Assembly: GCA_051985675.1 (NCBI GenBank)
Contig: JBPYFJ010000068.1
Coordinates: 1 to 64,000, forward strand
Direction of reading: 5' to 3'
Source: JAFAXD01 sp051985675
GTDB lineage: Bacteria > Pseudomonadota > Alphaproteobacteria > Rhizobiales > Xanthobacteraceae
DNA: 64,000 bases
Each line of letters begins with the position of its first letter. Positions within the stretch are counted from its first letter, which is position 1. The notes beneath the pieces are model-generated. The model was not told the origin of the DNA. It saw only the letters and a list, made by a program, of their open reading frames with translations, and did no database searches. This document shows, one piece after another, positions 52,651 through 61,529 of this stretch. The translations under genes were made by a program, and so were the position numbers.

Positions 52651-53715
52651 TTATGATTGCACCGCCACCGCGGCGAGCGCCTCATTCGAGAGCGGGAGGT
52701 CAACCGGCTCGTTGCGTTCCGCCGAGAGATCGGCCGCCGTGTAGACCTCCATCACTACCCGCGCTGACTGCGGGCTCACCATGACGGGCCGGTCGAGCAT
52801 GATCGATTCCAAAAAGTGAATCGTCTCCGGCCCCATCGCCCCGGAGTAGACATGGTCCACCTGCTCGCCCGGCATGGTCGACATCGGAAATACGGTGCCT
52901 TTGTCCGTGGTATTGAGCCACACATCGCGATGGGTGTCGTCGAGAATGAGCGCCCCCTCGGTGCCGGTGATCTCGACCCAGGTCGACGAGAAATTCGGGT
53001 ATCCCGGAGGCAGGTTCCAGCCGGCGCCGATCACCACCAGGGCGCCGCTGTCCATGGTCACAGTGGTCCACATACTGTCGTAGGAGCCATTGACCGGCTG
53101 CATGACCCCATAGGCACCCTGCGAGTAGACGCGCACCGGTTTCGCGGGCTCCAGCAGCCAGAACACGAAGTCCAGGTCGTGGGTCGCCTCCATGGCGGCG
53201 GGCGAGAGCTTCACGCGACTTGCGATCTTCTTGCCGAGGCTGCGCGAGAGGTGCCGACTCACCACGGCGGTCACCAGCCGTCCGAGCGTGCCGTCGACGA
53301 TCTTTTTCTTCGCGTACGCGTACTTGGTGTTGAAACGCTGCGAATAGCCAATGGTGAATTTCAGACGGTTGCGCTTGGCGATCGCAATCAGCTCGTCGGC
53401 TTCGAACAGCTCGAGCGCGATCGGCTTTTCCAGAAAAACGTGCTTGCCGGCGCGCAGGCAGTCGCGCGCGATCGGGAAGTGCGTCGTTTCCGGCGTCGTC
53501 GAGATGTAGACGGCGGCGATCGCCGGATTCTTGATGATGTCCTGATAGTCGAGCGTGGCTGTCGCAGCGTTTGTCAGTGACTGGATTTCCTTGAGGCGGT
53601 CAGGCCGGATTTCACAAACATGCAGCTTCTTCACCAGCGCCGAGCGCGACAAGGTTTCGGAGCGAATGCCCCCACACCAGCCGGTGCCGATGACTGCAAC
53701 TTCGAGTGCTTCCAA
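52651..53715 (-). CDS. Gfo/Idh/MocA family oxidoreductase
   Basis: NAD(P)-dependent dehydrogenase of 354 residues. The Rossmann domain has VAVIGTGWCGGIRSETL (a GxGxxG variant), STTPETTHFPIARDCLRAGKH and the family motif HVFLEKPIALE with the catalytic Lys. The C-terminal alpha/beta domain includes ATHDLDFVFWLL. Members act on sugars, inositols and related polyols; the substrate is not evident. It is convergent with the binding-protein gene, 12 bases stop to stop. Confidence 0.93.
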   Translation of the reverse strand: MEALEVAVIGTGWCGGIRSETLSRSALVKKLHVCEIRPDRLKEIQSLTNAATATLDYQDIIKNPAIAAVYISTTPETTHFPIARDCLRAGKHVFLEKPIALELFEADELIAIAKRNRLKFTIGYSQRFNTKYAYAKKKIVDGTLGRLVTAVVSRHLSRSLGKKIASRVKLSPAAMEATHDLDFVFWLLEPAKPVRVYSQGAYGVMQPVNGSYDSMWTTVTMDSGALVVIGAGWNLPPGYPNFSSTWVEITGTEGALILDDTHRDVWLNTTDKGTVFPMSTMPGEQVDHVYSGAMGPETIHFLESIMLDRPVMVSPQSARVVMEVYTAADLSAERNEPVDLPLSNEALAAVAVQS

Positions 53716-53735
53716 CTTGCGCCTCCCTGACCGTC

Positions 53736-53825
53736 GTCATGCCCGCCTTGTGCCGGGCATCCACGCCTTTGGCGGCGCGGCACCACAGTAAAGACGTGGA
53801 TGGCCGGGACAAGCCCGGCCATGAC
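53736..53825. repeat. Extragenic palindrome, Bradyrhizobium-type RPE/REP element
   Basis: Two near-complementary arms of about 30 bases, GTCATGCCCGCCTTG... (53736-53766) and ...AAGCCCGGCCATGAC (53795-53825), flank a 28-base centre. This kind of element (GTCATGGCCGGG / CCCGGCCATGAC with GGATGCCCGG) is widely dispersed in Bradyrhizobium-like genomes. It sits between the Gfo/Idh/MocA gene and the CoA-transferase genes. Confidence 0.75.
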
Positions 53826-53830
53826 CTTCA

Positions 53831-54583
53831 CTATGCGGCGCGGACAACGCCAAACACGTCGGCTGCGAATTTTGGATAGACCTCGGCCAACTCCGGCGCA
53901 ACAACCTCGCGCATCAATCGCAGGGATTGGGGATCCGGGGCCCGGGTCACCGGCACATGGTCGGGTAGGTCGAATTCAAAGCCGGTGTGCTCGATCACCT
54001 CCGCGACGGCATGACCCGGATGCACGCTCGCCAGATGGAAGCGTTGGCGGTTTCGGTCAAAGCCGAACAGGCAGCGATTGGTGATGAGGCAGAGCGGTCC
54101 GCCGGTGCGGTAGACGTTGGCCGGGCTCACGCCTGGCGCGCTGATGAAATCAACCCTCGGCACCAGCGTGCGGCGCGAGTGCTCGGTGCGGAACAGGATG
54201 ACCTTGGGAACGACGTAGTAGAGATAGCCTGAGCCGAACGACCCGGGGAAGCGCGCAGTCGGGTGATCGTAGTCGCCGATGCTGACCAGGTTGATGTTGC
54301 CCTCGCCATCGATTTGCCCGCCAGACAAAAAAAATACGTCGATACGGCCCTGGCCGGCGCAATCGAACAGTTCGACCCCTCCATCGGTGAAGAACTGGCG
54401 GCGGCTGCCGAGAAGTGACACATAGGGCCGTCCGGCGCCGCGGACGCGCGCCAGCAACGCGGCGGTCGCCGGTACCGGCGAGGCATTGCCGACCGCCACG
54501 TGGCGCGCGTTGCCGATCAGGTCGGCGATGACGGCGACGAGGAGCTCTTCGTCGCGGATATCGTTAGGCAGCGCGGCGGCCAT
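53831..54583 (-). CDS. CoA-transferase family protein, beta subunit
   Basis: Beta chain of 250 residues of a two-subunit family I CoA transferase or related IpdAB-type ring hydrolase. Visible are HVAVGNASPVPATAALLAR, GGVELFDCAGQGRIDVFFLSGG and NVYRTGGPLCLITNRCLFGF. The canonical ExG catalytic Glu is not obvious here; the GQID stretch stands in that region, which favours an IpdB-like enzyme over a plain transferase. ATG 54583 overlaps the end of the alpha gene by 20 bases; the longer upstream frame is rejected. Confidence 0.82.
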   Translation of the reverse strand: MAAALPNDIRDEELLVAVIADLIGNARHVAVGNASPVPATAALLARVRGAGRPYVSLLGSRRQFFTDGGVELFDCAGQGRIDVFFLSGGQIDGEGNINLVSIGDYDHPTARFPGSFGSGYLYYVVPKVILFRTEHSRRTLVPRVDFISAPGVSPANVYRTGGPLCLITNRCLFGFDRNRQRFHLASVHPGHAVAEVIEHTGFEFDLPDHVPVTRAPDPQSLRLMREVVAPELAEVYPKFAADVFGVVRAA

Positions 54584-55379
54584 GCACAAACATGTCGAGA
54601 TATTTGTTGAAGCCTTCGGCAGTTGCCGCGAGCCGCGCGTATTCGGCGAGGTGCACTGCGTCGGCCGCATAGTGTTCCGGCAGGGGCAGCGGCCAGGCAC
54701 CGCGCGGCGCGACCGCAACGGCCTCGACGTAGAAGCCCGGTAAGGTTCCGGCGGCAAGCGCCGCGTCCTCGAGCAGATTACGATCGGTCACCGTCTCGAC
54801 GGTCACGATGGTTGTCGTCGCGGCGTGCGCGAGCGTTAACAGATCGCGCTGACGCCCGATCCACACGTTGCCCTCAGCGTCGGCCATGCCGGCGTGGAAC
54901 AGGGTCACGTCGGGTTTGATAGCCGGCAGCAAAACCACCGGGTCGTCGTTGCCGAACGGATTGTCTATGACCCGCCAGTCGGGTCGATGCTTGAGCAGAT
55001 CGGATCCGATCAGGCCGCGCAGCGGCATGAACGGAATGCCCTTCTCGGCCGCCTGCAGGGCGGCGTGGATCGCCGGACAGGTTGCGTCCTTCATGGCGAT
55101 AGTGCCGGCCTTCACGGCCGCGGTGAAGCGCGGCGCCGGCCCGAGTTCGCCTAGACTCACGGCCGACGTCTCGAGCACCGCGACTGAGCCTGTCCCAATC
55201 AGCAAATCCGCCTGCAGGGTCGAGGTCGGCACCGCTACGAGATGCAAATTATTGATGCCGCGCCGGATCAACGCGCGCGTCGCCTCCATGGCGACGCCGG
55301 ACTGCTCGCGCGGTACCGCCAGCATGGTGCCGTCGGAGATCGCGTCGAGCGCGGCGTCGAGGGTACGAATCTGCGCCAT
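54564..55379 (-). CDS. CoA-transferase family protein, alpha subunit
   Basis: Alpha chain of 271 residues. It starts QIRTLDAALDAISDGTMLAV, with LLIGTGSVAVLETSAVSLGELG, FMPLRGLIGSDLLKHRPDW, and DVTLFHAGMADAEGNVWIGR, features of the family I CoA transferase alpha fold and of IpdA. It precedes the beta gene with a 20-base overlap, and is followed in the opposite genome direction by the second Mo hydroxylase gene 3 bases away, so all three are probably co-transcribed. Substrate unknown; an aromatic or steroid ring-cleavage acid would fit the IpdAB idea. Confidence 0.85.
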   Translation of the reverse strand: MAQIRTLDAALDAISDGTMLAVPREQSGVAMEATRALIRRGINNLHLVAVPTSTLQADLLIGTGSVAVLETSAVSLGELGPAPRFTAAVKAGTIAMKDATCPAIHAALQAAEKGIPFMPLRGLIGSDLLKHRPDWRVIDNPFGNDDPVVLLPAIKPDVTLFHAGMADAEGNVWIGRQRDLLTLAHAATTTIVTVETVTDRNLLEDAALAAGTLPGFYVEAVAVAPRGAWPLPLPEHYAADAVHLAEYARLAATAEGFNKYLDMFVHGRRAA

Positions 55380-55382
55380 GCT

Positions 55383-57671
55383 CTACGACAGCGCTGCCTT
55401 GACCCGATCGGGCGAGAATGGAACGCGCCGGATGCGCACGCCAGTCGCATCGAAGATTGCGTTGGCGATTGCCGCCGCCACTGGCCGGATGGACGGCTCG
55501 CCGGCGCCGGTGGGCGCAAGCTCGGGCCGATTGATCAGCACCACATCGATTGTTTCCGGAGTCTCGGTGATATCGAGGATCGGATAGGTCAGCCAGTCGA
55601 CGCTGGTGACGTTCTTGCGATCAAACCGGACCTCTTCCCACAGCGTGCGGCTGATGCCCTGAACAATGTTGCCCTCGATGGTCTTGGTGAGACCGTCAGG
55701 ATTGATGATCTGTCCGCAGTCATGGGCAACCGTGAATTTGCGCGCAAAAATTCGTCCGGTAGACCGGTCAACGTCGACCTCCGCAACGACTGCCACGATT
55801 GTGCCGTTGCGCTGCGCATAAGCGATGCCGCGGCCGCTGACCGTATTGCCGGTTTGGTCACGACGTGGCGAGGAACGACTGACCCAGCCGGATTTCTCGG
55901 CCGCCGCCTTGATCACGGCGATGTCGCGGGCGTTCTTGACGTGACGCAGTCGAAACTCGATCGGGTCGACATTGAGGGCCGCCGCAACCTCGTCGATGAA
56001 CGATTCGCTCGCGAAATGAATCTGCGGCCCGACGGGATCGCGCAGATGAGCGCTGCGCAGCGGCGAGCCGCGGTCTAGGAGCGGGGCGATCGTCTCCCAT
56101 GCCATGCGCTTTGCCTCGAATGCATACGACTCGGCCGGAACCCCGAACCCGTCGTTGATCACCAACGGCACCCCGAGCAGTTGCCCGGCCAGCGTGTCCG
56201 CCGGCTTGCCGCCGTTAGTCTGCACGTCGATGCGCGAAAAGCCTTTGCTGACGAATTCATAGGCCGTCACTTTGCCGCTGGCCTCGATGGCGGCGCGCGC
56301 GCGGTGGATTGAGGCCGGCCCCTTCGGATCCCAGCCGGTTCCCTGCTCGCGCATGTATTGCAGGCGCACGGGTTTGCCGATTGCGTTGGCGATGACGGCG
56401 GCATCGGCCGCACAGTCGTCGGCGTCGTTGCGCCCGTAGGATCCGGGACCGACCATCCAAATCGCCCGAACCTTGTCCATCGGCATCCCAAGTGTGCGGG
56501 CGACACCGTCGCGCACGAAGTGGGGCTTCTGTGATCCCGACCAGCACGTTGCTTGCCCGTCCTTGATCTCGACGATGGCGCAGGCCGGGCCCATGCAGGC
56601 GTGCGACTGGAACGGCCACTCGTATTCCGCCTCGACCACCCGGGTGGCGGACCGAAAGGCCTCGGCAATGTTGCCGATGGCTTTGCTGTCGGTTTCGCTG
56701 TGGCGCACCGGCGCGCTGCGAATGTGGTCAAACAGCGCTATCTGGTCGGGGAATGGCGGAGCCGTGTCGGACCAATCGACCTTGAGCTGTTGCATCGCCT
56801 TGACAGCGCCCCATTCGGTGTCGGCCACCACCGCAAGGAATCCCTTGTCGAGTACCACCCTGGCGCCGGGGATGTCCGTGATCGAGCTTTCGTCGACGGA
56901 CACCGGCGTGCTTCCAGCCACAGGCGGGCGGATGACGCGCGCATGCACCATGCCAGGCACTTTCTTGTCGGTGCAGTAGTCCTCCTGACAGAAGACTTTT
57001 GGAGCGATGTCCTGGCGTCGGATCGGTTGCCCGACGATCTTGTGTTCTGACGCGGGTTTCGGCTGCGCCTTGCCGGGCGCATAGAGCAGATTGCCGACCT
57101 GTTTGTTCCAGTCGAGCTGAACGTTGAAATAGCGCCCACCGATCAGCTCGGCGTAGCTCACTCGACTTGCGGGATCGTTCTTGGCCGCGACAACGCCGTC
57201 GACGACGGTGAGTTCGTTTGCCGCGCGACCAAGCTTGTCCGCGGCCATTTCAAGCAGCACCCGGCGGGCTTCCGCCGCTGCCATGCGCATTTGTTTGCCG
57301 CCGAGTTGCACTCCCGTTGATCCAGACGCGCCGCCCTGGTTCACGCTGGTGGCCGTATCGCCCATGATCACTTTGACCCGATCAAACGGCACGTCGAGCT
57401 CTTCCGCTACGATCTGGCCGATGGCGACAAAGAGTCCCTGGCCCATATCCATCTTGCCGAAATACGCCGCGACCGTGCCGTCGGCATTGACCGCGATGTA
57501 GGACGAAAGCTGGTCGGGGGTGAGAGGCGGACGCAGTCCCTGTGCCGATGCCTGCCCGATTGCCAGCACGCTATCCAGAGTGATCGGTGTGCCGAGCGAA
57601 ATGACGAGTGCGCCGCCGGTCTGGAGAAGCGCGCGGCGAGACAGGCTGCGAGGGTTTTCTAATCTGGTCAT
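55383..57671 (-). CDS. Molybdopterin-binding hydroxylase large subunit (second copy), Tat-exported
   Basis: Mo subunit of 762 residues of the isoquinoline 1-oxidoreductase type. The Tat motif is SLSRRALLQTGGALVI; the aldehyde oxidase core follows with MGQGLFVAIGQIVAEELDVP (quoted at its limit), SYGRNDADDCAADA and C-terminal GAGEPSIRPVAAAIANAIFDA. ATG 57671 with TAGGAGG 8 bases before it sets the start; an open frame running on to 58184 reads through the small subunit out of frame and is rejected. Its stop is 3 bases from the CoA-transferase start. Confidence 0.92.
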   Translation of the reverse strand: MTRLENPRSLSRRALLQTGGALVISLGTPITLDSVLAIGQASAQGLRPPLTPDQLSSYIAVNADGTVAAYFGKMDMGQGLFVAIGQIVAEELDVPFDRVKVIMGDTATSVNQGGASGSTGVQLGGKQMRMAAAEARRVLLEMAADKLGRAANELTVVDGVVAAKNDPASRVSYAELIGGRYFNVQLDWNKQVGNLLYAPGKAQPKPASEHKIVGQPIRRQDIAPKVFCQEDYCTDKKVPGMVHARVIRPPVAGSTPVSVDESSITDIPGARVVLDKGFLAVVADTEWGAVKAMQQLKVDWSDTAPPFPDQIALFDHIRSAPVRHSETDSKAIGNIAEAFRSATRVVEAEYEWPFQSHACMGPACAIVEIKDGQATCWSGSQKPHFVRDGVARTLGMPMDKVRAIWMVGPGSYGRNDADDCAADAAVIANAIGKPVRLQYMREQGTGWDPKGPASIHRARAAIEASGKVTAYEFVSKGFSRIDVQTNGGKPADTLAGQLLGVPLVINDGFGVPAESYAFEAKRMAWETIAPLLDRGSPLRSAHLRDPVGPQIHFASESFIDEVAAALNVDPIEFRLRHVKNARDIAVIKAAAEKSGWVSRSSPRRDQTGNTVSGRGIAYAQRNGTIVAVVAEVDVDRSTGRIFARKFTVAHDCGQIINPDGLTKTIEGNIVQGISRTLWEEVRFDRKNVTSVDWLTYPILDITETPETIDVVLINRPELAPTGAGEPSIRPVAAAIANAIFDATGVRIRRVPFSPDRVKAALS

Positions 57672-57682
57672 GGCGCAGCCTC

Positions 57683-58150
57683 CTAGCCCATCATCACGGC
57701 GGCGCGCTTGACCGCGCGCAGGATGCTCGCGTGGGTCCCGCACCGGCATTTGAGGCCTGAGAGCGCGTCCTTGATCTGCGCTTCGGTTGGCTTCTTGTTG
57801 TCGCGCAAAAACGACGCAGCAGTCATGATCCAGCCGTTGATGCAGTAGCCGCATTGCGGCACTTCCTCCTCCACGTAAGCGGCCTGCAGCGGGTGCGGCC
57901 TTTCCGGCGTGCCAAGGCCGGCCAGCGTGGTGACCCTGGCGCCGGCGGCCATCGACACCGGCGTGATGCAGGACCGCACCGGCTGTCCGTCGACATGGAC
58001 GGTGCAGGCACCGCATTGCGCTAGCCCACAGCCGAAATGCGGATTGTTGAGGCCAATGTCGTTGCGCAGCGCATAGAGGAGCGGCATCTCCGGATCGGCT
58101 TCGATCGTGTGGATTGTTCCGTTCACATTGAGGGTGATTTTGTCGGTCAT
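57683..58150 (-). CDS. (2Fe-2S)-binding hydroxylase small subunit (second copy)
   Basis: Iron-sulfur subunit of 155 residues from ATG 58150. Clusters: CGLAQCGACTVHVDGQPVRSC in the plant-type domain, and PQCGYCINGWIMTAAS plus CRCGTHASI in the C-terminal helical domain. It pairs with the Mo subunit 11 bases downstream, with the same gene order and spacing as the pair at 46-49 kb, pointing to a shared origin. A longer upstream frame lacks conservation. Confidence 0.94.
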   Translation of the reverse strand: MTDKITLNVNGTIHTIEADPEMPLLYALRNDIGLNNPHFGCGLAQCGACTVHVDGQPVRSCITPVSMAAGARVTTLAGLGTPERPHPLQAAYVEEEVPQCGYCINGWIMTAASFLRDNKKPTEAQIKDALSGLKCRCGTHASILRAVKRAAVMMG

Positions 58151-58304
58151 GCGGATGCTCCCTGCTGCGCGTTCCGACCGACACAAAGCCTAGTCCACGG
58201 CAGCCGCATTGGAAACCGCTTGAACCTCATGGCTGCGCCGTTGAAGCTGCAGCAGCACCGTGATACGGCAGCGGCTCGCTTTCCCCGCAAGCTAGGAGAT
58301 GCAG

Positions 58305-59255
58305 ATGGCCAATACCCGCAAACTCGGCTGGATCGGCATGGGCCGCATGGGCTTTCCCATGGCCGAGCGGTTGCTCAAGGCGGGCTACGACGTATCGATC
58401 TGGAACCGCACTCGCGCCAAGGCCGAGCCGCTTGCCGCCAAGGGCGGCAAAGTGGTGGATCGGCCGGCCGACCTCGGCGGCGTCGACGTATTGTTCTCCA
58501 TCGTCTCCACCGGCAAGGACCTCAAGGAGGTTCTGTTTGGGCCACACGGCGCGGCGACAGGTCACAAGGTGCCGCCGATAGTGGTCGATTGCTCGACCAT
58601 TTCGGTCGAAGATTCCGCCGACGTGCGCAAGATGCTCAAGCAGCACCGGTCTGATTTTGTCGCGTCGCCGGTGAGCGGCAATGCCAAGGTGATCAAGGCA
58701 GGCAAGTTGTCGGCGGTCGTCTCCGGCCCGGACGCCGCGTGCAAGATCGTGATGCCGATGATCGAAGCCTTTGCGCCCAATGGGGTGTCCTACGTGGGCG
58801 ATGGCGAGCTCGCGCGCGTGTGCAAGATCGCGCACAACGTGATGCTCGGCGTCGTGATTGAAAATCTCATTGAGATCACGCTGCTCGCCAACAAAATGGG
58901 CGTGCCGCGGCAGGCTTTTCTGGCGTTCATGAACAACAGCGTGATGGGCTCGATGTTCACGCGCTACAAATCGCCGGCGCTGGTCAACCTCGACTGGACC
59001 ACGACGTTCACGCCGGAATTGCTGCGCAAGGATCTCGATCTTGGCCTTGAGCTCGGGCGCGAGCACGACGTGCCGATGCCAGTAACGGCAGCGACCCGCG
59101 AAGTGCTGCAAGCTCACTTCGGGGCGGCGACGCTCAAGACCAATCCGGATGAGTATTTGCAGAAGGATTTCGCCGCCCTGATGGAAACCATGGGGTTGAT
59201 GGCGGGCATGGCGCTCAAGAGCGAGAACAAGAACGTCCCGACCGGGCTGGAGTGA
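58305..59255 (+). CDS. 3-hydroxyisobutyrate dehydrogenase-like oxidoreductase
   Basis: NAD(P)-dependent beta-hydroxyacid dehydrogenase of 316 residues. The Rossmann motif is LGWIGMGRMGFPMAERLLKA, followed by VSIWNRTRAKAEPL; the second-domain signature with the catalytic Lys is CKIAHNVMLGVVIENLIE (Lys about residue 174). ATG 58305 has AGGAG at the right distance; ATG 58299 lies on the ribosome site itself. Members include tartronate semialdehyde reductase and GHB dehydrogenase, so the substrate is open. It is divergent from the Mo hydroxylase operon. Confidence 0.92.
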   Translation: MANTRKLGWIGMGRMGFPMAERLLKAGYDVSIWNRTRAKAEPLAAKGGKVVDRPADLGGVDVLFSIVSTGKDLKEVLFGPHGAATGHKVPPIVVDCSTISVEDSADVRKMLKQHRSDFVASPVSGNAKVIKAGKLSAVVSGPDAACKIVMPMIEAFAPNGVSYVGDGELARVCKIAHNVMLGVVIENLIEITLLANKMGVPRQAFLAFMNNSVMGSMFTRYKSPALVNLDWTTTFTPELLRKDLDLGLELGREHDVPMPVTAATREVLQAHFGAATLKTNPDEYLQKDFAALMETMGLMAGMALKSENKNVPTGLE

Positions 59256-59331
59256 GGTGGGCGCTCCTAAGGCAGGGCGGTACGGGCCCGGCCGCGCGGT
59301 TCGCAGGACTAAGATCCCGGACAGCAACTCC

Positions 59332-60396
59332 TCACGCGTTATCGCCTTCGAGCGCGTGCAGCACGGCGTCCGTCACCTGCCGCGTCGTGGCATTGCCGCC
59401 CAGGTCGGGCGTGAACACTTGCGCGGCGGTCACCCGCTCGATCGCCCGCATCAACCGCGCAGCGGCGGTACGCTCGCCCAGGTGCCCGAGCATCATCACC
59501 GCGGTCCAGAACGCGCCGATCGGGTTGGCGATCCCTTTGCCAGTGATATCGAATGCCGAGCCGTGGATCGGCTCGAACATCGAGGGGGCGTTGCGTTCCG
59601 GATTGAGATTGGCGGTGGGCGCTATTCCGAGCGAACCGGCGAGCGCGGCCGCGAGATCGGAGAGAATGTCGGCGTGCAGATTGGTGGCTACGATCGTATC
59701 CAGCGTCTGCGGTCGCAAGGTCATGCGCATGGTCATGGCGTCAACCAGCATCTTGTCCCAGGTCACGTCCGGAAACTCCCGCGCGACCTCGGCGGCGATC
59801 TCATCCCACAGCACGAGCCCGTGGCGCTGGGCGTTCGATTTGGTGACGACGGTGAGCTGCTTCTTGGGTCGCGCCCGGGCAAGCCCGAAGGCAAAGCGCA
59901 TGATGCGGGTGACGCCGGAGCGCGTGAAGACCGCGGTTTCGGTCGCCACTTCTTCGGGCAGACCGCGATGAACCCGCCCGCCGACCCCGGCGTATTCGCC
60001 TTCGGAGTTTTCGCGCACGATCACCCAATCGAGGTCGCCTGGGTCCCGTAGCGGACCCTGGATCCCCGGGAGCAACCGCGCGGGCCGGACGTTGGCGTAT
60101 TGATCGAGGCCCTGGCAGATCGCGAGCCGCAGGCCCCACAGCGTAATGTGGTCCGGAATGTCCGGCGCGCCCACCGCCCCGAAGTAGATCGCGTCGACAT
60201 CGCGGAGCCGTTGAAGCCCGTTGGCCGGCATCATCACGCCGTGGTTCCGGTAGTAGTTCGAGCCCCAATCAAACGAAATGACCTCGAGCTCGAATCCGTC
60301 GCGTCGCGCGCAGGTGTAAAGGACCTCAAGCCCGGCCATGATTACTTCCGGCCCGATCCCGTCGCCGGCAATTGCTGCGATTTTGTGCGCCCGCAT
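59332..60396 (-). CDS. Tartrate dehydrogenase / isopropylmalate dehydrogenase family protein
   Basis: NAD- and metal-dependent beta-decarboxylating dehydrogenase of 354 residues. It starts KIAAIAGDGIGPEVIMAG, has the substrate-binding VIVRENSEGEYAGVGGR (about 125-141), the catalytic Lys/Asp region VVTKSNAQRH and DAMTMRMTL, and the C-terminal FEPIHGSAFDITGKGIANPI. The SEGEYAG motif and overall length point to tartrate dehydrogenase (TtuC/YeaU type) over leuB, which would normally be next to other leu genes. It converges on the preceding 3-hydroxyacid dehydrogenase. Confidence 0.88.
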   Translation of the reverse strand: MRAHKIAAIAGDGIGPEVIMAGLEVLYTCARRDGFELEVISFDWGSNYYRNHGVMMPANGLQRLRDVDAIYFGAVGAPDIPDHITLWGLRLAICQGLDQYANVRPARLLPGIQGPLRDPGDLDWVIVRENSEGEYAGVGGRVHRGLPEEVATETAVFTRSGVTRIMRFAFGLARARPKKQLTVVTKSNAQRHGLVLWDEIAAEVAREFPDVTWDKMLVDAMTMRMTLRPQTLDTIVATNLHADILSDLAAALAGSLGIAPTANLNPERNAPSMFEPIHGSAFDITGKGIANPIGAFWTAVMMLGHLGERTAAARLMRAIERVTAAQVFTPDLGGNATTRQVTDAVLHALEGDNA

Positions 60397-60497
60397 GCCT
60401 CCCCCGTCACCGCCTCGTGTGCGAAATGGATATCGCTCGCCCCTGCCGGCCGCGTATATTAACGCAATGTCGTCCGCTCGATAGGGAATGAAAGCGC

Positions 60498-61481
60498 GTG
60501 CGTGCTCGGCTGACTGCCCTGGCGATTGCCCTAGCTGCGGCCGGCCTCTGTGGCGCCGCCTACGCTCAGAAGCTCGCGACCGACGAGCTTCTGTCCGCGG
60601 TCGTCGAGCTGAAGACCTTCATCAACCCGGATGGGCGCACGGTCGAGATTCTCGGCCGCGAGCGCGAAGGATCCGGCATCGTTATCGACGACCAGGGTCT
60701 TGTGCTGACGATCGGCTACCTGATGGTGGAAGCGCATGCCGCCCAGGTCGGGACCAACGACGGGCACACGGTCCCCGCCAACGTCGTCGGCTACGATTCC
60801 GCCAGCGGCTTTGGGCTGCTGCAGGCGGTGACACCGCTCAAGGTCCGACCGATGGCGCTTGGCAAATCGGCGGACCTGCGCAAGGGGGATCCGGTGATCG
60901 CGGCCAGCGCCGGCGGATCCGGGAACGCCCAGCCGGTCCGCGTTGTGGCGCGGCGCGAGTTTGCCGGCAGCTGGGAATACATGATTGAAGGCGCAATCTT
61001 CACGTCTCCGCCGCATATGGCGTGGAGCGGTGCCGCCTTGATCAATCGTGAAGGCAAGCTGGTCGGCGTCGGCTCTTTGATCGTCGGCAACGCATCAGGC
61101 AAGGATGAGCCAGGCAACATGTTCGTTCCAATCGACGCGCTGGCTCCGGTTATGGCCGACCTGCTGGCACGAGGCCGGCCCGCCGGCCCGGCGCAGCCAT
61201 GGCTCGGTCTCAACACCGAGGAGCAGGACGGGCGCCTGGTGATTATCAGTGTCAGTCCAGAAGGGCCGGGGGAGAAAGCCGGGCTGGCGCGTGGCGACGT
61301 CATTCTCGGGGTCGGCGGTGTTGCGATCCGGACGCTGCCGGAATTCTATCGCAAGGTCTGGGGGCAGGGCAGCGCCGGTACGGTCGTTCCCCTCGACATC
61401 CAGGCGGACAACGGCAAGCGTCGGGTCGACGTGAAGTCGATGAACCGCCTCGACCACCTCAAGCTGAAGTCGACGTTTTAG
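60498..61481 (+). CDS. HtrA/DegP-like S1C protein with degenerate catalytic triad, PDZ domain
   Basis: Periplasmic protein of 327 residues with a signal peptide (LTALAIALAAAGLCGAAYA), a trypsin-like domain (about 30-215) and one PDZ domain (about 233-310, GPGEKAGLARGDVILGVGG). In active HtrA the His lies in LTNxHVV and the Asp in TDLAVL; here the matching stretches are LTIGYLMVE (Tyr74) and SGFGLLQ (Gly104), while Ser177 remains in AWSGAAL. Proteolysis is therefore unlikely; a chaperone or scaffold role is possible. The start is GTG 60498 with an AGGGAA site 11 bases upstream. Confidence 0.87.
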   Translation: MRARLTALAIALAAAGLCGAAYAQKLATDELLSAVVELKTFINPDGRTVEILGREREGSGIVIDDQGLVLTIGYLMVEAHAAQVGTNDGHTVPANVVGYDSASGFGLLQAVTPLKVRPMALGKSADLRKGDPVIAASAGGSGNAQPVRVVARREFAGSWEYMIEGAIFTSPPHMAWSGAALINREGKLVGVGSLIVGNASGKDEPGNMFVPIDALAPVMADLLARGRPAGPAQPWLGLNTEEQDGRLVIISVSPEGPGEKAGLARGDVILGVGGVAIRTLPEFYRKVWGQGSAGTVVPLDIQADNGKRRVDVKSMNRLDHLKLKSTF

Positions 61482-61529
61482 CGCGGCCTGCGTACCAATC
61501 GCGAACCAGACAACCCGCCGCTAAATCCA

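Noticed and set aside
55383..58184. A single 933-codon fusion of the Mo and 2Fe-2S subunits
   Set aside because: The upstream part of this frame reads the small-subunit gene out of frame. The real small subunit lies in another frame, and ATG 57671 has a good ribosome site.
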